From the NCBI GenBank assembly GCA_900316245.1, contig ONCE01000013.1:1-64000 (forward strand): a stretch of 64,000 bases of DNA. The letters run 5' to 3'. Position 1 is the stretch's first letter. Every line of letters starts with the position of its first letter. The position numbers were made by a program, and so were the translations under genes. The notes beneath the pieces are model-generated. The model ran no database searches. It was not told the DNA's origin and saw only the letters and a list, made by a program, of their open reading frames with translations. Below, piece by piece: positions 23,375-32,742 of the stretch. The stretch comes from an uncultured Bacteroidales bacterium (lineage in GTDB: Bacteria; Bacteroidota; Bacteroidia; Bacteroidales; UBA932).

Positions 23375-24223
23375 ATGAATACAATTTGGATAGTTCTCCC
23401 TATTCTTACCGTCTTGATGTTTGACCTGGGTTTAACCCTCAAACTCAAGGACTTCTATATGGTTGTCACCCGCCCCAAGGCCTTTTTCGTGGCGCTTACG
23501 GGACAAATTATCCTGCTTCCCCTCATTGCTATGGGACTGGGTTATGCGTTTCATCTGACCCCGGTCTTCTTCATCGGCCTGATGCTCATCGCCTGCTCTC
23601 CCGGCGGCAGCTCTTCCAATATCTTTTCCAAGCTGGCCGGCGGAGATGTGGCCCTTTCCGTCACCCTCACGGCTATGAGCAGCCTCATTACGCTCATCAC
23701 CCTTCCCCTCATTATGGGCTGGGTCACCGCCGCCTCCGGCGCCCAGGTGGGCATCACCCTTCCGGTGGGCAACCTCCTCAAGCAGAATCTCCTGCTGATG
23801 CTGCTTCCCGTAGTCATCGGCCTTATTATCAATTATGTCTGGCCCAAGGCTGCCAAAGCCATTGACAAAGTGCTGTCCAAGGCCGCTTTCCCGGCCCTGA
23901 TGCTGCTGGTCACCGTCTTCTTTGCCCAGCACTACCGCACCATCTTTGCCAATCTGGGGCGCGTGGGCCTCTGCGTCACCGCCCTCATCCTGCTGGCCAT
24001 CGCCTGCGCTTCCGGACTGTCCCGCATCTTCCACATCACCGGCCGTGAGCGCCGCACCGTGAACATCGAAGTGGGTATGCAGAACGCCGCCCAGGCCATT
24101 GCCCTGGCCACCAGCCCCTTTGTTTTCAACAACCAGGAAATGGCCATTCCCGCCATCCTCTACTCCCTGATGATGAACGTGGTGCTCCTCACCTACGTAG
24201 CGGTGGTCAAGAACAAGAAATGA
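23375..24223 (+). CDS. SBF/BASS family transporter (bile acid:sodium symporter fold)
   Basis: This 282-aa membrane protein has nine to ten helices with the family motif SPGGSSSNIFSKLAGGD near residue 74 and EVGMQNAAQAIAL near 230, which form the sodium sites. Bacterial members carry small organic anions (pantoate, pyruvate or bile acids). Its TGA overlaps the start of the NhaC gene by 4 bases, so two sodium-coupled transporters are coexpressed, one using and one restoring the sodium gradient. Confidence 0.9.
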   Translation: MNTIWIVLPILTVLMFDLGLTLKLKDFYMVVTRPKAFFVALTGQIILLPLIAMGLGYAFHLTPVFFIGLMLIACSPGGSSSNIFSKLAGGDVALSVTLTAMSSLITLITLPLIMGWVTAASGAQVGITLPVGNLLKQNLLLMLLPVVIGLIINYVWPKAAKAIDKVLSKAAFPALMLLVTVFFAQHYRTIFANLGRVGLCVTALILLAIACASGLSRIFHITGRERRTVNIEVGMQNAAQAIALATSPFVFNNQEMAIPAILYSLMMNVVLLTYVAVVKNKK

Positions 24224-25665
24224 ACGCAACCAAACGTACGCTCATAGCACTCATCCCTCTGGGAGTGCTCATTTTCCTCCTGGCCCTGGACATCTACATC
24301 TTCGGGGCTGATTCCATCCTGGGTGCCTCGCAGGTAGCTCTGCTGGTATCGGCCGGCATAAGCATTGCGCTGTCCATCTGGCTGTACAAAACGCCCTGGC
24401 GTGCCTTCGAGGAAGCCATCAAGGGCAACGTAGGAGAGGTTTCCAACGCCATCATCATCCTCTTTCTCATAGGCGCCATTTCCGGCACCTGGACTATGAG
24501 CGGCGTGGTTCCCGCCTTTATCTATTATGGTGTCCAGATCATCAACCCCAAGGTATTCCTGTTCACCGCCTGCGTGCTGTGTGCCCTGGTTTCCCTGATG
24601 ACGGGCTCCTCCTGGACCACCATCGCCACCGTAGGCGTGGCCCTCTTGGGTATCGGTAAGGCCGAAGGTTTCTCCGACGCAATGACCGCCGGCGCCATCA
24701 TCTCCGGCGCTTACTTTGGAGACAAGATCTCTCCCCTTTCGGATACTACAGTTCTGGCTTCTTCCATCAACCGGGTAGACCTCTTCACGCACATCCGCTA
24801 TATGATGTTTACCACGGTGCCGTCCATCACCATCACGCTCATCGTGTTTGCCGTGCTGGGCTTTACCCACGGCGGCCCTGCCGGCGGAGAAATGGAAGTC
24901 TACTCCACCCTGCTGTCCAACAAGTTCCATATCACGCCCTGGCTTATGCTGGTGCCCCTTTTCACGGCCTATCTTATCTGGAAAAGAAGACCCGCCATTA
25001 TGGTCCTGGCCCTCTCTTCCCTGGCCGCCGCTGCTGCCGCCATTATCCTGCAGCCGGACATTGTCAAGGGCATAGGATCGGCCGTTACGGAAGGCAGCAA
25101 AGCCAAGATTTATTTCACGGGTGTGGTGGAAATGATTTATAATTCGGTTTCCCTGGAAACGGGCAATCCGGATGTGAACCAGCTGGTCTCCAGCCGGGGT
25201 ATGCTGGGTATGCTCAACACGGTCTATCTCATCCTCTGCGCTATGTGCTTCGGCGCCAGCCTCAAGGCCAGCGGAATGATCCAGGACCTTTCCCGCCTCC
25301 TGGTGCCCTTTGCCAAGGGCCGAACGGGCCTGGTAGCCTCCACGGTCTTCACGGGAGCCAGCCTGAACGGAATTGTTTCGGACCAGTATCTGTCCATCAT
25401 CCTTACCTCCAACCTGTACCGGGACACCTTCGAGAAACAGGGTTATGAGAACCGGCTTCTGAGCCGCAGCGTGGAAGATTCGGCCACGGTCACCTCTCCC
25501 CTTTTCCCCTGGTCCAGCTGCGGTATGACGCAGGCAACCATCCTGTCCGTACCCACCCTGGTGTACGCACCCTTCTGCCTGTTCAACATCCTCTCGCCGC
25601 TGATGTCTATCCTGGTGGCTATGATTGGCTGGAAGATTTACAAACGCGAAAAGCCTGCGGAGTAA
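24220..25665 (+). CDS. nhaC: Na+/H+ antiporter NhaC family
   Basis: This 481-aa protein with about twelve helices shows the NhaC signatures TGSSWTTIATVGVAL (near 128), GAYFGDKISPLSDTT (near 164) and ENRLLSRSVEDSATVTSPLFPWSSCG region (cores SRSVEDS and PWSSCG, near 410-430). It exports sodium in exchange for protons. The ATGA overlap with the SBF gene shows a single operon. Its 3' end overlaps by 47 bases the convergent AraC-like gene. Confidence 0.92.
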   Translation: MNATKRTLIALIPLGVLIFLLALDIYIFGADSILGASQVALLVSAGISIALSIWLYKTPWRAFEEAIKGNVGEVSNAIIILFLIGAISGTWTMSGVVPAFIYYGVQIINPKVFLFTACVLCALVSLMTGSSWTTIATVGVALLGIGKAEGFSDAMTAGAIISGAYFGDKISPLSDTTVLASSINRVDLFTHIRYMMFTTVPSITITLIVFAVLGFTHGGPAGGEMEVYSTLLSNKFHITPWLMLVPLFTAYLIWKRRPAIMVLALSSLAAAAAAIILQPDIVKGIGSAVTEGSKAKIYFTGVVEMIYNSVSLETGNPDVNQLVSSRGMLGMLNTVYLILCAMCFGASLKASGMIQDLSRLLVPFAKGRTGLVASTVFTGASLNGIVSDQYLSIILTSNLYRDTFEKQGYENRLLSRSVEDSATVTSPLFPWSSCGMTQATILSVPTLVYAPFCLFNILSPLMSILVAMIGWKIYKREKPAE

Positions 25666-26194
25666 GGCCCGTTTCGCGTTTAAAGAATTTGGTAAACGAG
25701 GCGTGGTCCGGGAAGTTCAGCTCCCGGGCCACTTCTTGTGTCTGGAGTTCCCCGGACAGAAGAAGGTCCTTCGCCTCCCTTATAACCTCAGCATTGACCC
25801 AAGCCATCACCGTCTGCCCGCTGGTCTTCTTGATCAGGGCACACAGATAATGCGGCGTAAGTTGCAGCCGCCTGGCATAAAACCCAATGTTCCGCTCCTG
25901 CAGGGCGTGCTTCTGCACCAGCCTTCGGAACCTCGCCAGCGTCCTCTGCGCCTTGTTGGCCCCCTCCGGCACCCGGTCCTTCCACACCTGCTCCATCCGC
26001 CTCATCTCCGTGGCCATCTCCTGCGCCATCTCGGCCAACTCCTCCCACGCCTGCCTTTCGGCCCTAGTGGAAGGCCCCTGCCACTCCATCACCTCCCCCT
26101 CATCTTCCATTTGCGCCAAAACCAGCCTCCGATCCCGGAAAGTCATTACAATTTGACCCTCCGAAATGGGAAATATGCCCTTTTTCGACTTCAT
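25619..26194 (-). CDS. short AraC-family regulator
   Basis: This 191-aa protein has a C-terminal AraC double helix-turn-helix (about residues 95-185: FYARRLQLTPHYLCALIKKTSG, then VARELNFPDHASFTKFFKRETGLTPQAFR; both longer than quoted motif cores LQLTPHYLC and FPDHASFTKFFKR). The N-terminal 90 residues are a helical, charged segment rich in Glu, Met and Arg, not the usual ligand-binding cupin, so the family's sensor domain is missing or highly reduced. It may be degenerate. It is convergent with NhaC and may be leaderless (box 7 bases before the ATG). Confidence 0.88.
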   Translation of the reverse strand: MKSKKGIFPISEGQIVMTFRDRRLVLAQMEDEGEVMEWQGPSTRAERQAWEELAEMAQEMATEMRRMEQVWKDRVPEGANKAQRTLARFRRLVQKHALQERNIGFYARRLQLTPHYLCALIKKTSGQTVMAWVNAEVIREAKDLLLSGELQTQEVARELNFPDHASFTKFFKRETGLTPQAFRVCKSSSQS

Positions 26195-26200
26195 TTACCA

Positions 26201-26232
26201 CAAATCTACGAATAATCGTACAAATTGACAAG
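26201..26232 (-). promoter_or_regulatory. promoter of the AraC-like gene
   Basis: CTTG (26232-26229), 20 bases, TAGATTTG (26208-26201) on the minus strand; the ATG at 26194 follows after 6 bases. Confidence 0.65.
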
Positions 26233-26456
26233 AAATATTGCAATAATTATATAATTATATCAAATTATCATAATAATTAACAATAATTGATTTAAGATTG
26301 ATGTTTTTTGAGAATTCGATGATAAGGACCCAATTTGGCGTGAAATGTAACTGATTGATTAATAGTTAGATGTATAATTCTTCCTCCGCATTTTGGAGAG
26401 GAGGAATTGTGTAAATTGCTGATTGATAAACACTTCCATTTCACGGCCGGCTATTC
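26233..26456. other. AT-rich intergenic stretch
   Basis: About 220 bases, strongly AT-rich at the left (repeated AATAATT words). The only structure seen is a hairpin TTCCTCC (26381-26387) / GGAGGAA (26400-26406). No gene is supported. Confidence 0.5.
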
Positions 26457-26488
26457 TAAATCCGGAGGAAATTGGTTTTTCGGGTCCC
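26457..26488 (+). repeat. 32-bp direct repeat, left copy
   Basis: Identical to 27337-27368: begins TAAATCCGGAGGAAATTGG and ends TTTTTCGGGTCCC. The right copy is followed by a partial inverted copy that makes a hairpin. Confidence 0.9.
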
Positions 26489-26547
26489 CCTTCGCTCTTC
26501 ATCCACCTCATCCCGGGCTCTAACCCGAGATATCACGACATGAGCGT

Positions 26548-26578
26548 GGTAGACGTGCAATTTTCCGTCCCGTCTACC
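26548..26578. repeat. palindromic element, degenerate copy of the 29-nt family
   Basis: Arms GGTAGACG (26548-26555) and CGTCTACC (26571-26578) with a 15-base interior. Outer stem equals that of the copies at 55225 and 55277, but the conserved inner GGTCC/GGGAC is not kept. Confidence 0.6.
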
Positions 26579-26736
26579 GCACCTTGACCCTTCCTAAAGC
26601 ACACTTTTGGCCTTCTGTGCCACTTTTTGTGCTTTACCCCTATCCTCACATTACCGTTATGTCAGAAGAAGCGCGAGAGACAGTGCAACGCCCAGAAAAG
26701 CTTTGGGTGCGGTGCAAGAGCCTGTGCCAGCGTGTT

Positions 26737-26772
26737 GCGCAACGTTTGCCGACAAGCGGCAAACTGTTGCGC
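26737..26772. repeat. long hairpin inside the island
   Basis: GCGCAAC-GTTTGCCG (26737-26751) pairs with CGGCAAAC-T-GTTGCGC (26757-26772): 15 bp with a single bulged T and a 5-base loop. No T tract follows, so it is not a typical terminator. Confidence 0.75.
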
Positions 26773-27065
26773 CCTTTCTTTAACCTACACCCCACCAGCG
26801 GTGCCAATGGCAACGTTCTTCACATGCCCAATGGTTCAAAGGTTGGCACACATTTATTCGGGGGGCGGGTGCCGGGCCTACGGCCCAGAAAGAAAAATAC
26901 CGTAAGATGGGTCCGGGACCGCTGGCAGTTAAGTCAGTGGTTATGTGCTAGTTAATCACCTGTACCCACTGCTAGAACAGGGTGTTTATATGCCTATTCC
27001 GTTGATTTTGTGCGCGTTAAGTGCCAGCGTCTCTACCCGTTTCTTTGCCTGAAGTGGGCAACGGG

Positions 27066-27108
27066 CAACCCCTGCATGGGCCCTTTAATGGAGCCCGTGC
27101 AGGGGTTG
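27066..27108. repeat. long hairpin inside the island
   Basis: Sixteen base pairs (27066-27081 with 27093-27108, one G-T) around an 11-base loop; core CCCCTGCATGGGC / GCCCGTGCAGGGG. Confidence 0.75.
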
Positions 27109-27242
27109 ATCCGTAGCAGCCGGATGTCGCATACTCCGGCTGCGGTGCCTTCCGTTCCCCAACCTTTCTACTTTCAGCGGGCAACAGACGGAGTCTGTAG
27201 CCGCCGAGCCTCGTTACCGAGGCGGCGGTGCCCGTCAATCGG

Positions 27243-27271
27243 CCTAACGGTCCAAACCGTGGGACGTTAGG
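27243..27271. repeat. 29-nt hairpin element, copy with CTAAC stem
   Basis: CCTAACGGTCC, 7-base loop, GGGACGTTAGG. Seven outer pairs, a G-A mismatch, then T-G, C-G, C-G. The same plan as copies at 55225 and 55277 but with different outer stem bases on both arms. Confidence 0.8.
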
Positions 27272-27294
27272 TGAAATAACATACCCAAACCAGA

Positions 27295-27323
27295 CCTAAC
27301 GGTCCAGTGGATGGGACGTTAGA
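27295..27323. repeat. 29-nt hairpin element, second CTAAC copy
   Basis: CCTAACGGTCC, loop AGTGGAT, GGGACGTTAGA. Only the outermost pair is lost. It lies 23 bases after the copy at 27243, in the same orientation. Confidence 0.8.
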
Positions 27324-27336
27324 ACAGGGGTACTGA

Positions 27337-27394
27337 TAAATCCGGAGGAAATTGGTTTTTCGGGTCCCGTCCCGAAAAATAATTTCCGGAGGAT
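27337..27394 (+). repeat. 32-bp direct repeat, right copy, extended into a hairpin
   Basis: 27337-27368 repeats 26457-26488 exactly. The following bases (CCCGAAAAAT-AATTTCCGGA, 27371-27390) pair back with it, giving an imperfect stem of about 20 bp. It lies just upstream of the C69 peptidase promoter and could insulate that gene from the island. Confidence 0.75.
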
Positions 27395-27415
27395 GGTTGT
27401 GTAATTAATATTCTA

Positions 27416-27423
27416 TATATTTG
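27416..27423 (+). promoter_or_regulatory. -7 box of the C69 peptidase gene
   Basis: TATATTTG, 27 bases before the ATG at 27451; no clear -33 element at the usual distance. Confidence 0.55.
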
Positions 27424-27450
27424 TAGACAGGAAAACAAAACACATTAGAT

Positions 27451-29112
27451 ATGAAACGACTGATCCTTGTTGCCTTGAGCGCTGCCCTTGTGGCACTTTC
27501 CACCCCCTCCGACGCCTGCACCAACCTCATCGTAGGCAAGAAAGCCTCCGCCGACGGAAGCGTCATCTGCACCTACAACTGCGACGGCTTCGGATTTTCC
27601 ACCGGCATGTCCTATTCGGCCCCCGGTAAGCACGAACCCGGCGAGATGATTGCCATCCGGGGCTTCTTCCCGGGCTCCGAGACCCATTACATCGCCCAGG
27701 TTCCCTATACTTATAAGGTAGTGGGCCTGATGAACGAGAAACAGGTCTCCATCGTGGAAACCACCTGGACCGGCCGGCGGGAACTTCGCAACCCCGACGG
27801 CTGGCTGGATTACTTTACCCTGATGGATCTGGCCCTTCAGCGCTCTGCATCGGCCCGTGAAGCCATTGCTGTAATGCATCAATTGGTGCAGGAGTATGGC
27901 TACAACGAGACCGGCGAGTCCTTTGCCATCTGCGATAAGGAAGAAGCCTGGATTATGGAACTCATCGGAAAGGGCAAGGACAACAAGGGAGCCGTGTGGG
28001 TGGCCCTTCGCGTACCGGACGACTGCATCAGCGCCTATGCCAACACCAGCCGCATCCGCCAGTTCCCCCAGGCCAAGAAAGTGGACAAGAAACTGGGCTT
28101 CTATGTGGCCGATAACGGCAACTGTATGTACAGCGCCGATGTCATCTCCTTCGCCAAGGAAATGGGCTACTACGAGGGTCCGGACGCCAACTTCAGCTTC
28201 CGCGAGGCCTACGGCAACGTGAGCAAGAACTCCATCCGTTCCTGCGACGCCCGCGTATGGAGTTTCTTCCGCCACCACTACAACAAGGAAGAGATGGACA
28301 GCTACCTGCCCTACCTGAACGGTGATTTCTCGGAGCACGATTCCCTGCCCCTCTGGATCAAACCCGACGCCCCCCTCACCTACCGCGACATCCAGAACGA
28401 TATGCGTGACCACTACGAGGGTACCGCCCTGGATATGACGGCCGATATGAGCGCCGGTCCCTGGGCTTCCCCCTACCGCAACCAGCCCGTCAGCTTCAAG
28501 AGCGCCGACGGTACCGATATGTTCCGCGAGCGCCCCATCGGCTGCCAGCAGAGTGCCATGACCTTGGTCTGCCGTATGCGCAACTGGCTCCCCAACGCCG
28601 TGGGCGGCATCACCTATTTCAATATGGACGATGCAACGATGGTGGCCTACGTACCCGTCTACTGCGGCATTGACAGCGTTCCCGAAGCCTTCCGGACCGA
28701 GAACACCAGCATCATGGAGTTCAACGAGAAGAGCGCCTTCTGGATGAACAACTGGGTAGCCAATATGGTTTATCCCCGATGGAGCGCGATGATTGGAGAT
28801 TTAAGGGACGCTCAGAACGAACTGGAAGATTTCTATGAGGCCGATCAGGCCGATGTAGAAGCCCAGGTAGCCAAGCTCACCGCCGGCGAGACCACCGAGT
28901 TCCTCACCCGCAAAACCAAGGCTTACACGGACAAGATGATGACGCGCTGGGACAAACTGGCCAAGTTCCTCATTGTCAAGCACAACGACCAAATTATGCG
29001 TCCTTCCAAGGACGGCGAGATCGTACCCGGACGCCACACTTCCCCCGCCTACTCCACCGAGTTCATAGAAGCGGAGAAGGCCGTTACCGGAAACCGTTAC
29101 GTAAGACCGTAA
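27451..29112 (+). CDS. secreted C69 family dipeptidase
   Basis: This 553-aa protein has a signal peptide ending ...TPSDA, so cleavage leaves Cys23 (CTNLIVGKKASADGS) as the N-terminal nucleophile, as required for Ntn-fold dipeptidases. Landmarks are NCDGFGF, the ANTSRIRQF region near 194, and FFRHHYNKEEMDSYLPY (core FRHHY) near 274. C69 enzymes of gut Bacteroidales release dipeptides, mostly in the periplasm. The length matches the family (about 540). It converges on the histidine kinase gene with no gap. Confidence 0.92.
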   Translation: MKRLILVALSAALVALSTPSDACTNLIVGKKASADGSVICTYNCDGFGFSTGMSYSAPGKHEPGEMIAIRGFFPGSETHYIAQVPYTYKVVGLMNEKQVSIVETTWTGRRELRNPDGWLDYFTLMDLALQRSASAREAIAVMHQLVQEYGYNETGESFAICDKEEAWIMELIGKGKDNKGAVWVALRVPDDCISAYANTSRIRQFPQAKKVDKKLGFYVADNGNCMYSADVISFAKEMGYYEGPDANFSFREAYGNVSKNSIRSCDARVWSFFRHHYNKEEMDSYLPYLNGDFSEHDSLPLWIKPDAPLTYRDIQNDMRDHYEGTALDMTADMSAGPWASPYRNQPVSFKSADGTDMFRERPIGCQQSAMTLVCRMRNWLPNAVGGITYFNMDDATMVAYVPVYCGIDSVPEAFRTENTSIMEFNEKSAFWMNNWVANMVYPRWSAMIGDLRDAQNELEDFYEADQADVEAQVAKLTAGETTEFLTRKTKAYTDKMMTRWDKLAKFLIVKHNDQIMRPSKDGEIVPGRHTSPAYSTEFIEAEKAVTGNRYVRP

Positions 29113-31011
29113 TCAGGGTTCTTTTCTGGGAATAGTCAGAACAAAGCGGGCACCTTCCGTATAGCTGGTGTCCAGCCAGACCTTGCCGCCCAGCTGCTGG
29201 GCCATCATCCGGCAGATGCTGAGGCCCAGGCCGGCCCCCTGCTTGTTGCTGTCCAGTTTGACAAAGCGGTCAAAGATGGCTTCGGCTTTATCGGGCGGAA
29301 CACCGGGTCCTTTATCCGACACCGAGAAGGTGATGTAGCCGGGATTCTCCACCAGCGAACTGGTAAGGACAATATCTCCGCCAGTGGTATTCTTGCAGGC
29401 GTTGGTGAGGAAATTGATGAGAATCTGCTGCACACGCATGCCGTCCGTGATATAACGCGAATCCTCATCAATCCCTGACTGGAGAACAATGCGCGAACCG
29501 CCGGGAAGCCGGTTCTCTACCGTCTTGATGGACTGCAAGGTCATCTCGTTCAGGTCCGTAGGAGCCATTTCAACGGTATATCGGCCATTCTCCATATCCG
29601 AAAGGCCAATCATATCGTTGATCATCATCGTGAGCAGGTGCGAATTGTTGAGCACATAGCCCAGATATTCTTCCTTCTCTTCCGGTGCCAGGATGCCGTC
29701 TGGCATACCCAGCAGCTGCGAGAAGCCTATGATGGAGTTCAGGGGCGTCCGGATCTCGTGACTCATATTCTGGATAAAGGCCGATTTCATCTGGTTGGCA
29801 TTTTCGGCCAGATCACGGGCCTTCTGCAACCGGTGCATGCTGCGGACCAGGGTAAGGATGATAAAGCCCATAAGAGCCACGAAGAAGACAATACCAAACC
29901 ACATCACCTGCCGCCTGTAAAGTTGCCAGAAAGAGACCGGGCGGTTGAGAACTTCTGCATTCTCCGGAAGCAGGGAGGTAGCCAGACCATATCGCCGCAT
30001 GGCGCGGTAGTTCAACGTGGGATGACCGGTCTGCAGATACAGGAAGGGCTGAGAGGAGGGGCTGATCCCCATATCCAACACGTCCAGAATGTACTGTCTC
30101 AGGGCCTGATTGTATTCTTCTACGGGATAGCTGTAATAGCCCATCAAGTTGGGATGCTTCTCCATATTACTAGCAAACATCGTGTAAACCGGCGCCTCGG
30201 ACTCGATGAGCGAAACCGTATTGTGACGAGTAGATACCGTCTCCAGATAGCCTTCCCTGACAAGCCAGGAACTGTAGTATACAGCCATTTCAGGACCCGA
30301 TTCTTCCTCCAGAATGGACAGAAGCTGGTCAGTGGAAGTAGTGGAAGACATTAGCACGTGGTACTCAATCTCCGGATACTGCAGCTGCATATACTCTTCC
30401 ACGCGCCACTGCTGCTCCTTGGACATATAGTTTTCTCCGGCTATGAAATAGAGCTTCTTCAGATTGGGCTGCACCTGGCTGATCATCTCCAGGGTGTGCC
30501 GGATCATAGGAGGAGCCACGATGAGCGACAGGTTGAATCCCCTGGGCCGAAGAGAAGAGACAAAGACGCGGCGGGCGTTGGGATCTCCGGGGCCGTTGAG
30601 GGTGTAGTCCACATCGCAGTAATAGTCCTGTTCTCCCACCAGAAGCATCGGAACCCCGGGCCAGCGCTTCTGGACCTTCTCGGCAAAATTGAACGAACTG
30701 CCACCCAGGAGCATTACCAGACGGGGAGCCTGACGGCGGGACAGAAGGATACTGTCCACCGTGTGCTGCAGCGCAGCCACACTCTTGTGCGAGAGCAACT
30801 GCAGATGATCCAAAGAAACGGTAAGGTCCGGACGCGTGCTTCTGAGCTGCGCCACGGGATACAGCATCTGCTGGGCCCACTCGCTGGAGGTCGTATGGGT
30901 AGACAGGATAAACAAGTCTTCGGGCACATCCCGGCCCTGAGCGAACAGGAAACCGGGAATCAGGAGGAACCCGGCCAGAAGCCCAATTATATAACGTTTC
31001 ATACGCGGCAT
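29113..31011 (-). CDS. hybrid-less sensor histidine kinase with periplasmic binding-protein-like sensor
   Basis: This 632-aa kinase has a signal peptide (to about residue 25), a periplasmic domain of about 320 residues with the alternating beta/alpha pattern of ABC-type substrate-binding proteins ([29 protein letters not shown] region), one membrane helix near 372-392, then HisKA with His418 in [12 protein letters not shown] and HATPase with NACKNT, DKGPGVP and GAGLGLS. There is no receiver. The start could also be ATG 31002. It is the last gene of a six-gene leftward unit beginning with a fimbrillin-like lipoprotein; its likely partner is the receiver-only regulator at 34010. Confidence 0.92.
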   Translation of the reverse strand: MPRMKRYIIGLLAGFLLIPGFLFAQGRDVPEDLFILSTHTTSSEWAQQMLYPVAQLRSTRPDLTVSLDHLQLLSHKSVAALQHTVDSILLSRRQAPRLVMLLGGSSFNFAEKVQKRWPGVPMLLVGEQDYYCDVDYTLNGPGDPNARRVFVSSLRPRGFNLSLIVAPPMIRHTLEMISQVQPNLKKLYFIAGENYMSKEQQWRVEEYMQLQYPEIEYHVLMSSTTSTDQLLSILEEESGPEMAVYYSSWLVREGYLETVSTRHNTVSLIESEAPVYTMFASNMEKHPNLMGYYSYPVEEYNQALRQYILDVLDMGISPSSQPFLYLQTGHPTLNYRAMRRYGLATSLLPENAEVLNRPVSFWQLYRRQVMWFGIVFFVALMGFIILTLVRSMHRLQKARDLAENANQMKSAFIQNMSHEIRTPLNSIIGFSQLLGMPDGILAPEEKEEYLGYVLNNSHLLTMMINDMIGLSDMENGRYTVEMAPTDLNEMTLQSIKTVENRLPGGSRIVLQSGIDEDSRYITDGMRVQQILINFLTNACKNTTGGDIVLTSSLVENPGYITFSVSDKGPGVPPDKAEAIFDRFVKLDSNKQGAGLGLSICRMMAQQLGGKVWLDTSYTEGARFVLTIPRKEP

Positions 31012-31012
31012 T

Positions 31013-32323
31013 CTATTTCCGGGAAGCCCATACCTTGGGCGTATACCCTGTTATCCGTTTAAAAGTAGAATTGAAGGAAGAAGCGCTCTGGAAGCCGGAT
31101 GCCTTGGCAATATCTTCCTGAGCCGCCTCCGCGTGCGTGTTCATATACTGCTGGGCATAGTCTACACGCATAATGTTGAGCACCTCCGGGAACCCGATTC
31201 CATAAGTCTGGTTCACCATCTTGGAGATATAGGTCTTGTTGCTGTCCAGCCTTTCGGCCACGTCCTGCAGGGTGAGGCCCTGGCGCAGGAACAGCAGTTC
31301 GTCCTGCATCAAGTGCTGGAAGCGGTATACCAGGGTGCCTTCGTCCCAGCTTTGGTTATTTCCAAAAAGGGCCGATGTAAGGGAGGGTGACCCGGCAGCG
31401 GGCTTCTCTTCCCCCTCGTTCTGCATCACCATATGGGAAATCACGTGCGTAAGGGACTGACCCTGCAGATTATCCACCATATCCATCACCACTTCTTCGG
31501 ATACCCGGGACTGGTTCTCCCGGGAATAATTGAACCGGAGGGCCGACCGCACATCGTCCATCGAGATGGACTCCTTGGAGCCAAACAGGGCAAACAGGCC
31601 GAAAAAGAACAAGATGGCGGACATCACCAGCACGAGGAGTACGGTAGCGACGGGATGGATCCGATAGAAGGGAATATGCAGGAAAACTTTAACGAAAAAG
31701 CCCAACAGAACCAGCAGGGAAAGGGTCATCTGGATTTCCAGCACACGAATTTTATGTCCCTTGAAGAGGAAGCCCACCCAATCCGAGAACTTGAAATGCT
31801 TTTTCCGGATCAAATTGAGGCAATACAGCACAAGAACAATGCTCTCAAAAACCAGGACAGCCCGGAAGACCACCACCGTCCATATATAAAAGGTCTTCTC
31901 CGATCCTACATAGGAAGCATCCGGGAACAACATAATGCGGGAATGGATTCTTTCCAGCAGCATATCGGTTGCGGAAAGCCCGTTCAAGCTGACAAGGGTG
32001 ATACCTGCCGTCGCAAGGGCAATCGGGAATACCAACCAGATAAAATCTATGGGGCCGGGCTTGAAGGGTCTCTCCAGTTTGACAAAGTAAAGCCAGGTAA
32101 ACGGAATGATGGAGGGAGCACAGGACAGGACCACCAGGTGGCCGAGCGTTTCCGATTGGGTAATGGAAGCCATCAGAACGTCTCCGCCTGCCGCAAAGAA
32201 GACGGAGCACATCAAAGCCATAAACAAATTGTAGGCATCCAGACGGGAGGCCAGGAAGCTATGCACCAACATCCAGAAGGCGCAGACCAGTCCACAGATG
32301 ACAAAATAAGGAGTAAGACTCAT
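31013..32323 (-). CDS. membrane-anchored AraC-type regulator (7TM)
   Basis: This 436-aa protein has seven hydrophobic segments in its first 260 residues, a linker, and a C-terminal AraC helix-turn-helix pair ([18 protein letters not shown] near 352 and [19 protein letters not shown] near 402, ending [11 protein letters not shown]). It is thus a one-component regulator kept in the inner membrane, a type known in Bacteroidota. It overlaps the 2-TM gene by 4 bases (ATGA) and its stop is 1-2 bases from the kinase start. The DNA target is likely near its own promoter or the pilus promoter. Confidence 0.9.
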   Translation of the reverse strand: MSLTPYFVICGLVCAFWMLVHSFLASRLDAYNLFMALMCSVFFAAGGDVLMASITQSETLGHLVVLSCAPSIIPFTWLYFVKLERPFKPGPIDFIWLVFPIALATAGITLVSLNGLSATDMLLERIHSRIMLFPDASYVGSEKTFYIWTVVVFRAVLVFESIVLVLYCLNLIRKKHFKFSDWVGFLFKGHKIRVLEIQMTLSLLVLLGFFVKVFLHIPFYRIHPVATVLLVLVMSAILFFFGLFALFGSKESISMDDVRSALRFNYSRENQSRVSEEVVMDMVDNLQGQSLTHVISHMVMQNEGEEKPAAGSPSLTSALFGNNQSWDEGTLVYRFQHLMQDELLFLRQGLTLQDVAERLDSNKTYISKMVNQTYGIGFPEVLNIMRVDYAQQYMNTHAEAAQEDIAKASGFQSASSFNSTFKRITGYTPKVWASRK

Positions 32324-32742
32324 ATCAGACCTCCTCCCTGAGCGCTAAGTTCTTCATCCACTTTGTTTTTCTCTTCCATCAGAAGCCCCAGAAGCAAGTC
32401 TCTTTGCTCCTGGGTAAGACCCAGGTCCCGACAGGCGCTGTCATAGCGGTTGAGCACGGCCTCCTGGTAGCGGTGAGCCACCATGGATTTGCGAATCTCT
32501 TCCTCAATACTTTCGTGCTCAATCTCATAGCTTTCCTTGTAATATTTCTTGTATACCACCTCCGAAGTAAACCGGATGCTGTAATAAAACAGACCGGCAG
32601 AGAGGATGAATACTCCAAGCATGCCCCAAAACGGGGAAATCCGCTGGATCAAAGCCAGCAGAGCCAGCACGGACCCCAAAACAAACAGGAAGAGGGCGTG
32701 TAACTCGTGTTTATGATATTGAAACAGGGAAGAAAGGGTCAT
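32320..32742 (-). CDS. two-helix membrane protein with coiled-coil tail
   Basis: This 140-aa protein has two membrane helices (ALFLFVLGSVLALLALI and FWGMLGVFILSAGLFYYS) and a charged cytoplasmic helix (EIEHESIEEEIRKSM). I recognise no family. It overlaps both neighbours by 4 bases (ATGA on each side), so it is translated in step with the TPR protein and the membrane AraC regulator. It may bridge the two in the membrane. Confidence 0.75.
   Translation of the reverse strand: MTLSSLFQYHKHELHALFLFVLGSVLALLALIQRISPFWGMLGVFILSAGLFYYSIRFTSEVVYKKYYKESYEIEHESIEEEIRKSMVAHRYQEAVLNRYDSACRDLGLTQEQRDLLLGLLMEEKNKVDEELSAQGGGLI

Larger units (their letters stand above)
26457..27368. other. hairpin-dense non-coding island bounded by direct repeats
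   Basis: This 912-bp stretch has no reading frame with a recognisable protein; the longest frames have odd composition and no partner motifs. It begins and ends with the same 32-bp sequence and contains many stable stems: 26596-26635 (7 bp), 26737-26772 (15 bp, one bulge, 5-base loop), 26874-26886, 27066-27108 (16 bp), 27116-27143 (9 bp), 27184-27196, 27201-27228 (11 bp), and three copies of the 29-31 nt hairpin family. It lies between the AraC-like gene and the C69 peptidase, with a much higher GC content than the flank at 26233. It could be a structured RNA locus, an array of palindromic repeats or the remains of a mobile element. Confidence 0.6.

Noticed and set aside
26584..27270. Several short plus-strand frames in the hairpin island
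   Set aside because: The translations are Cys/Arg/Pro-rich without hydrophobic core, run through stable palindromes, lack promoters and show no domain; I treat the island as non-coding.
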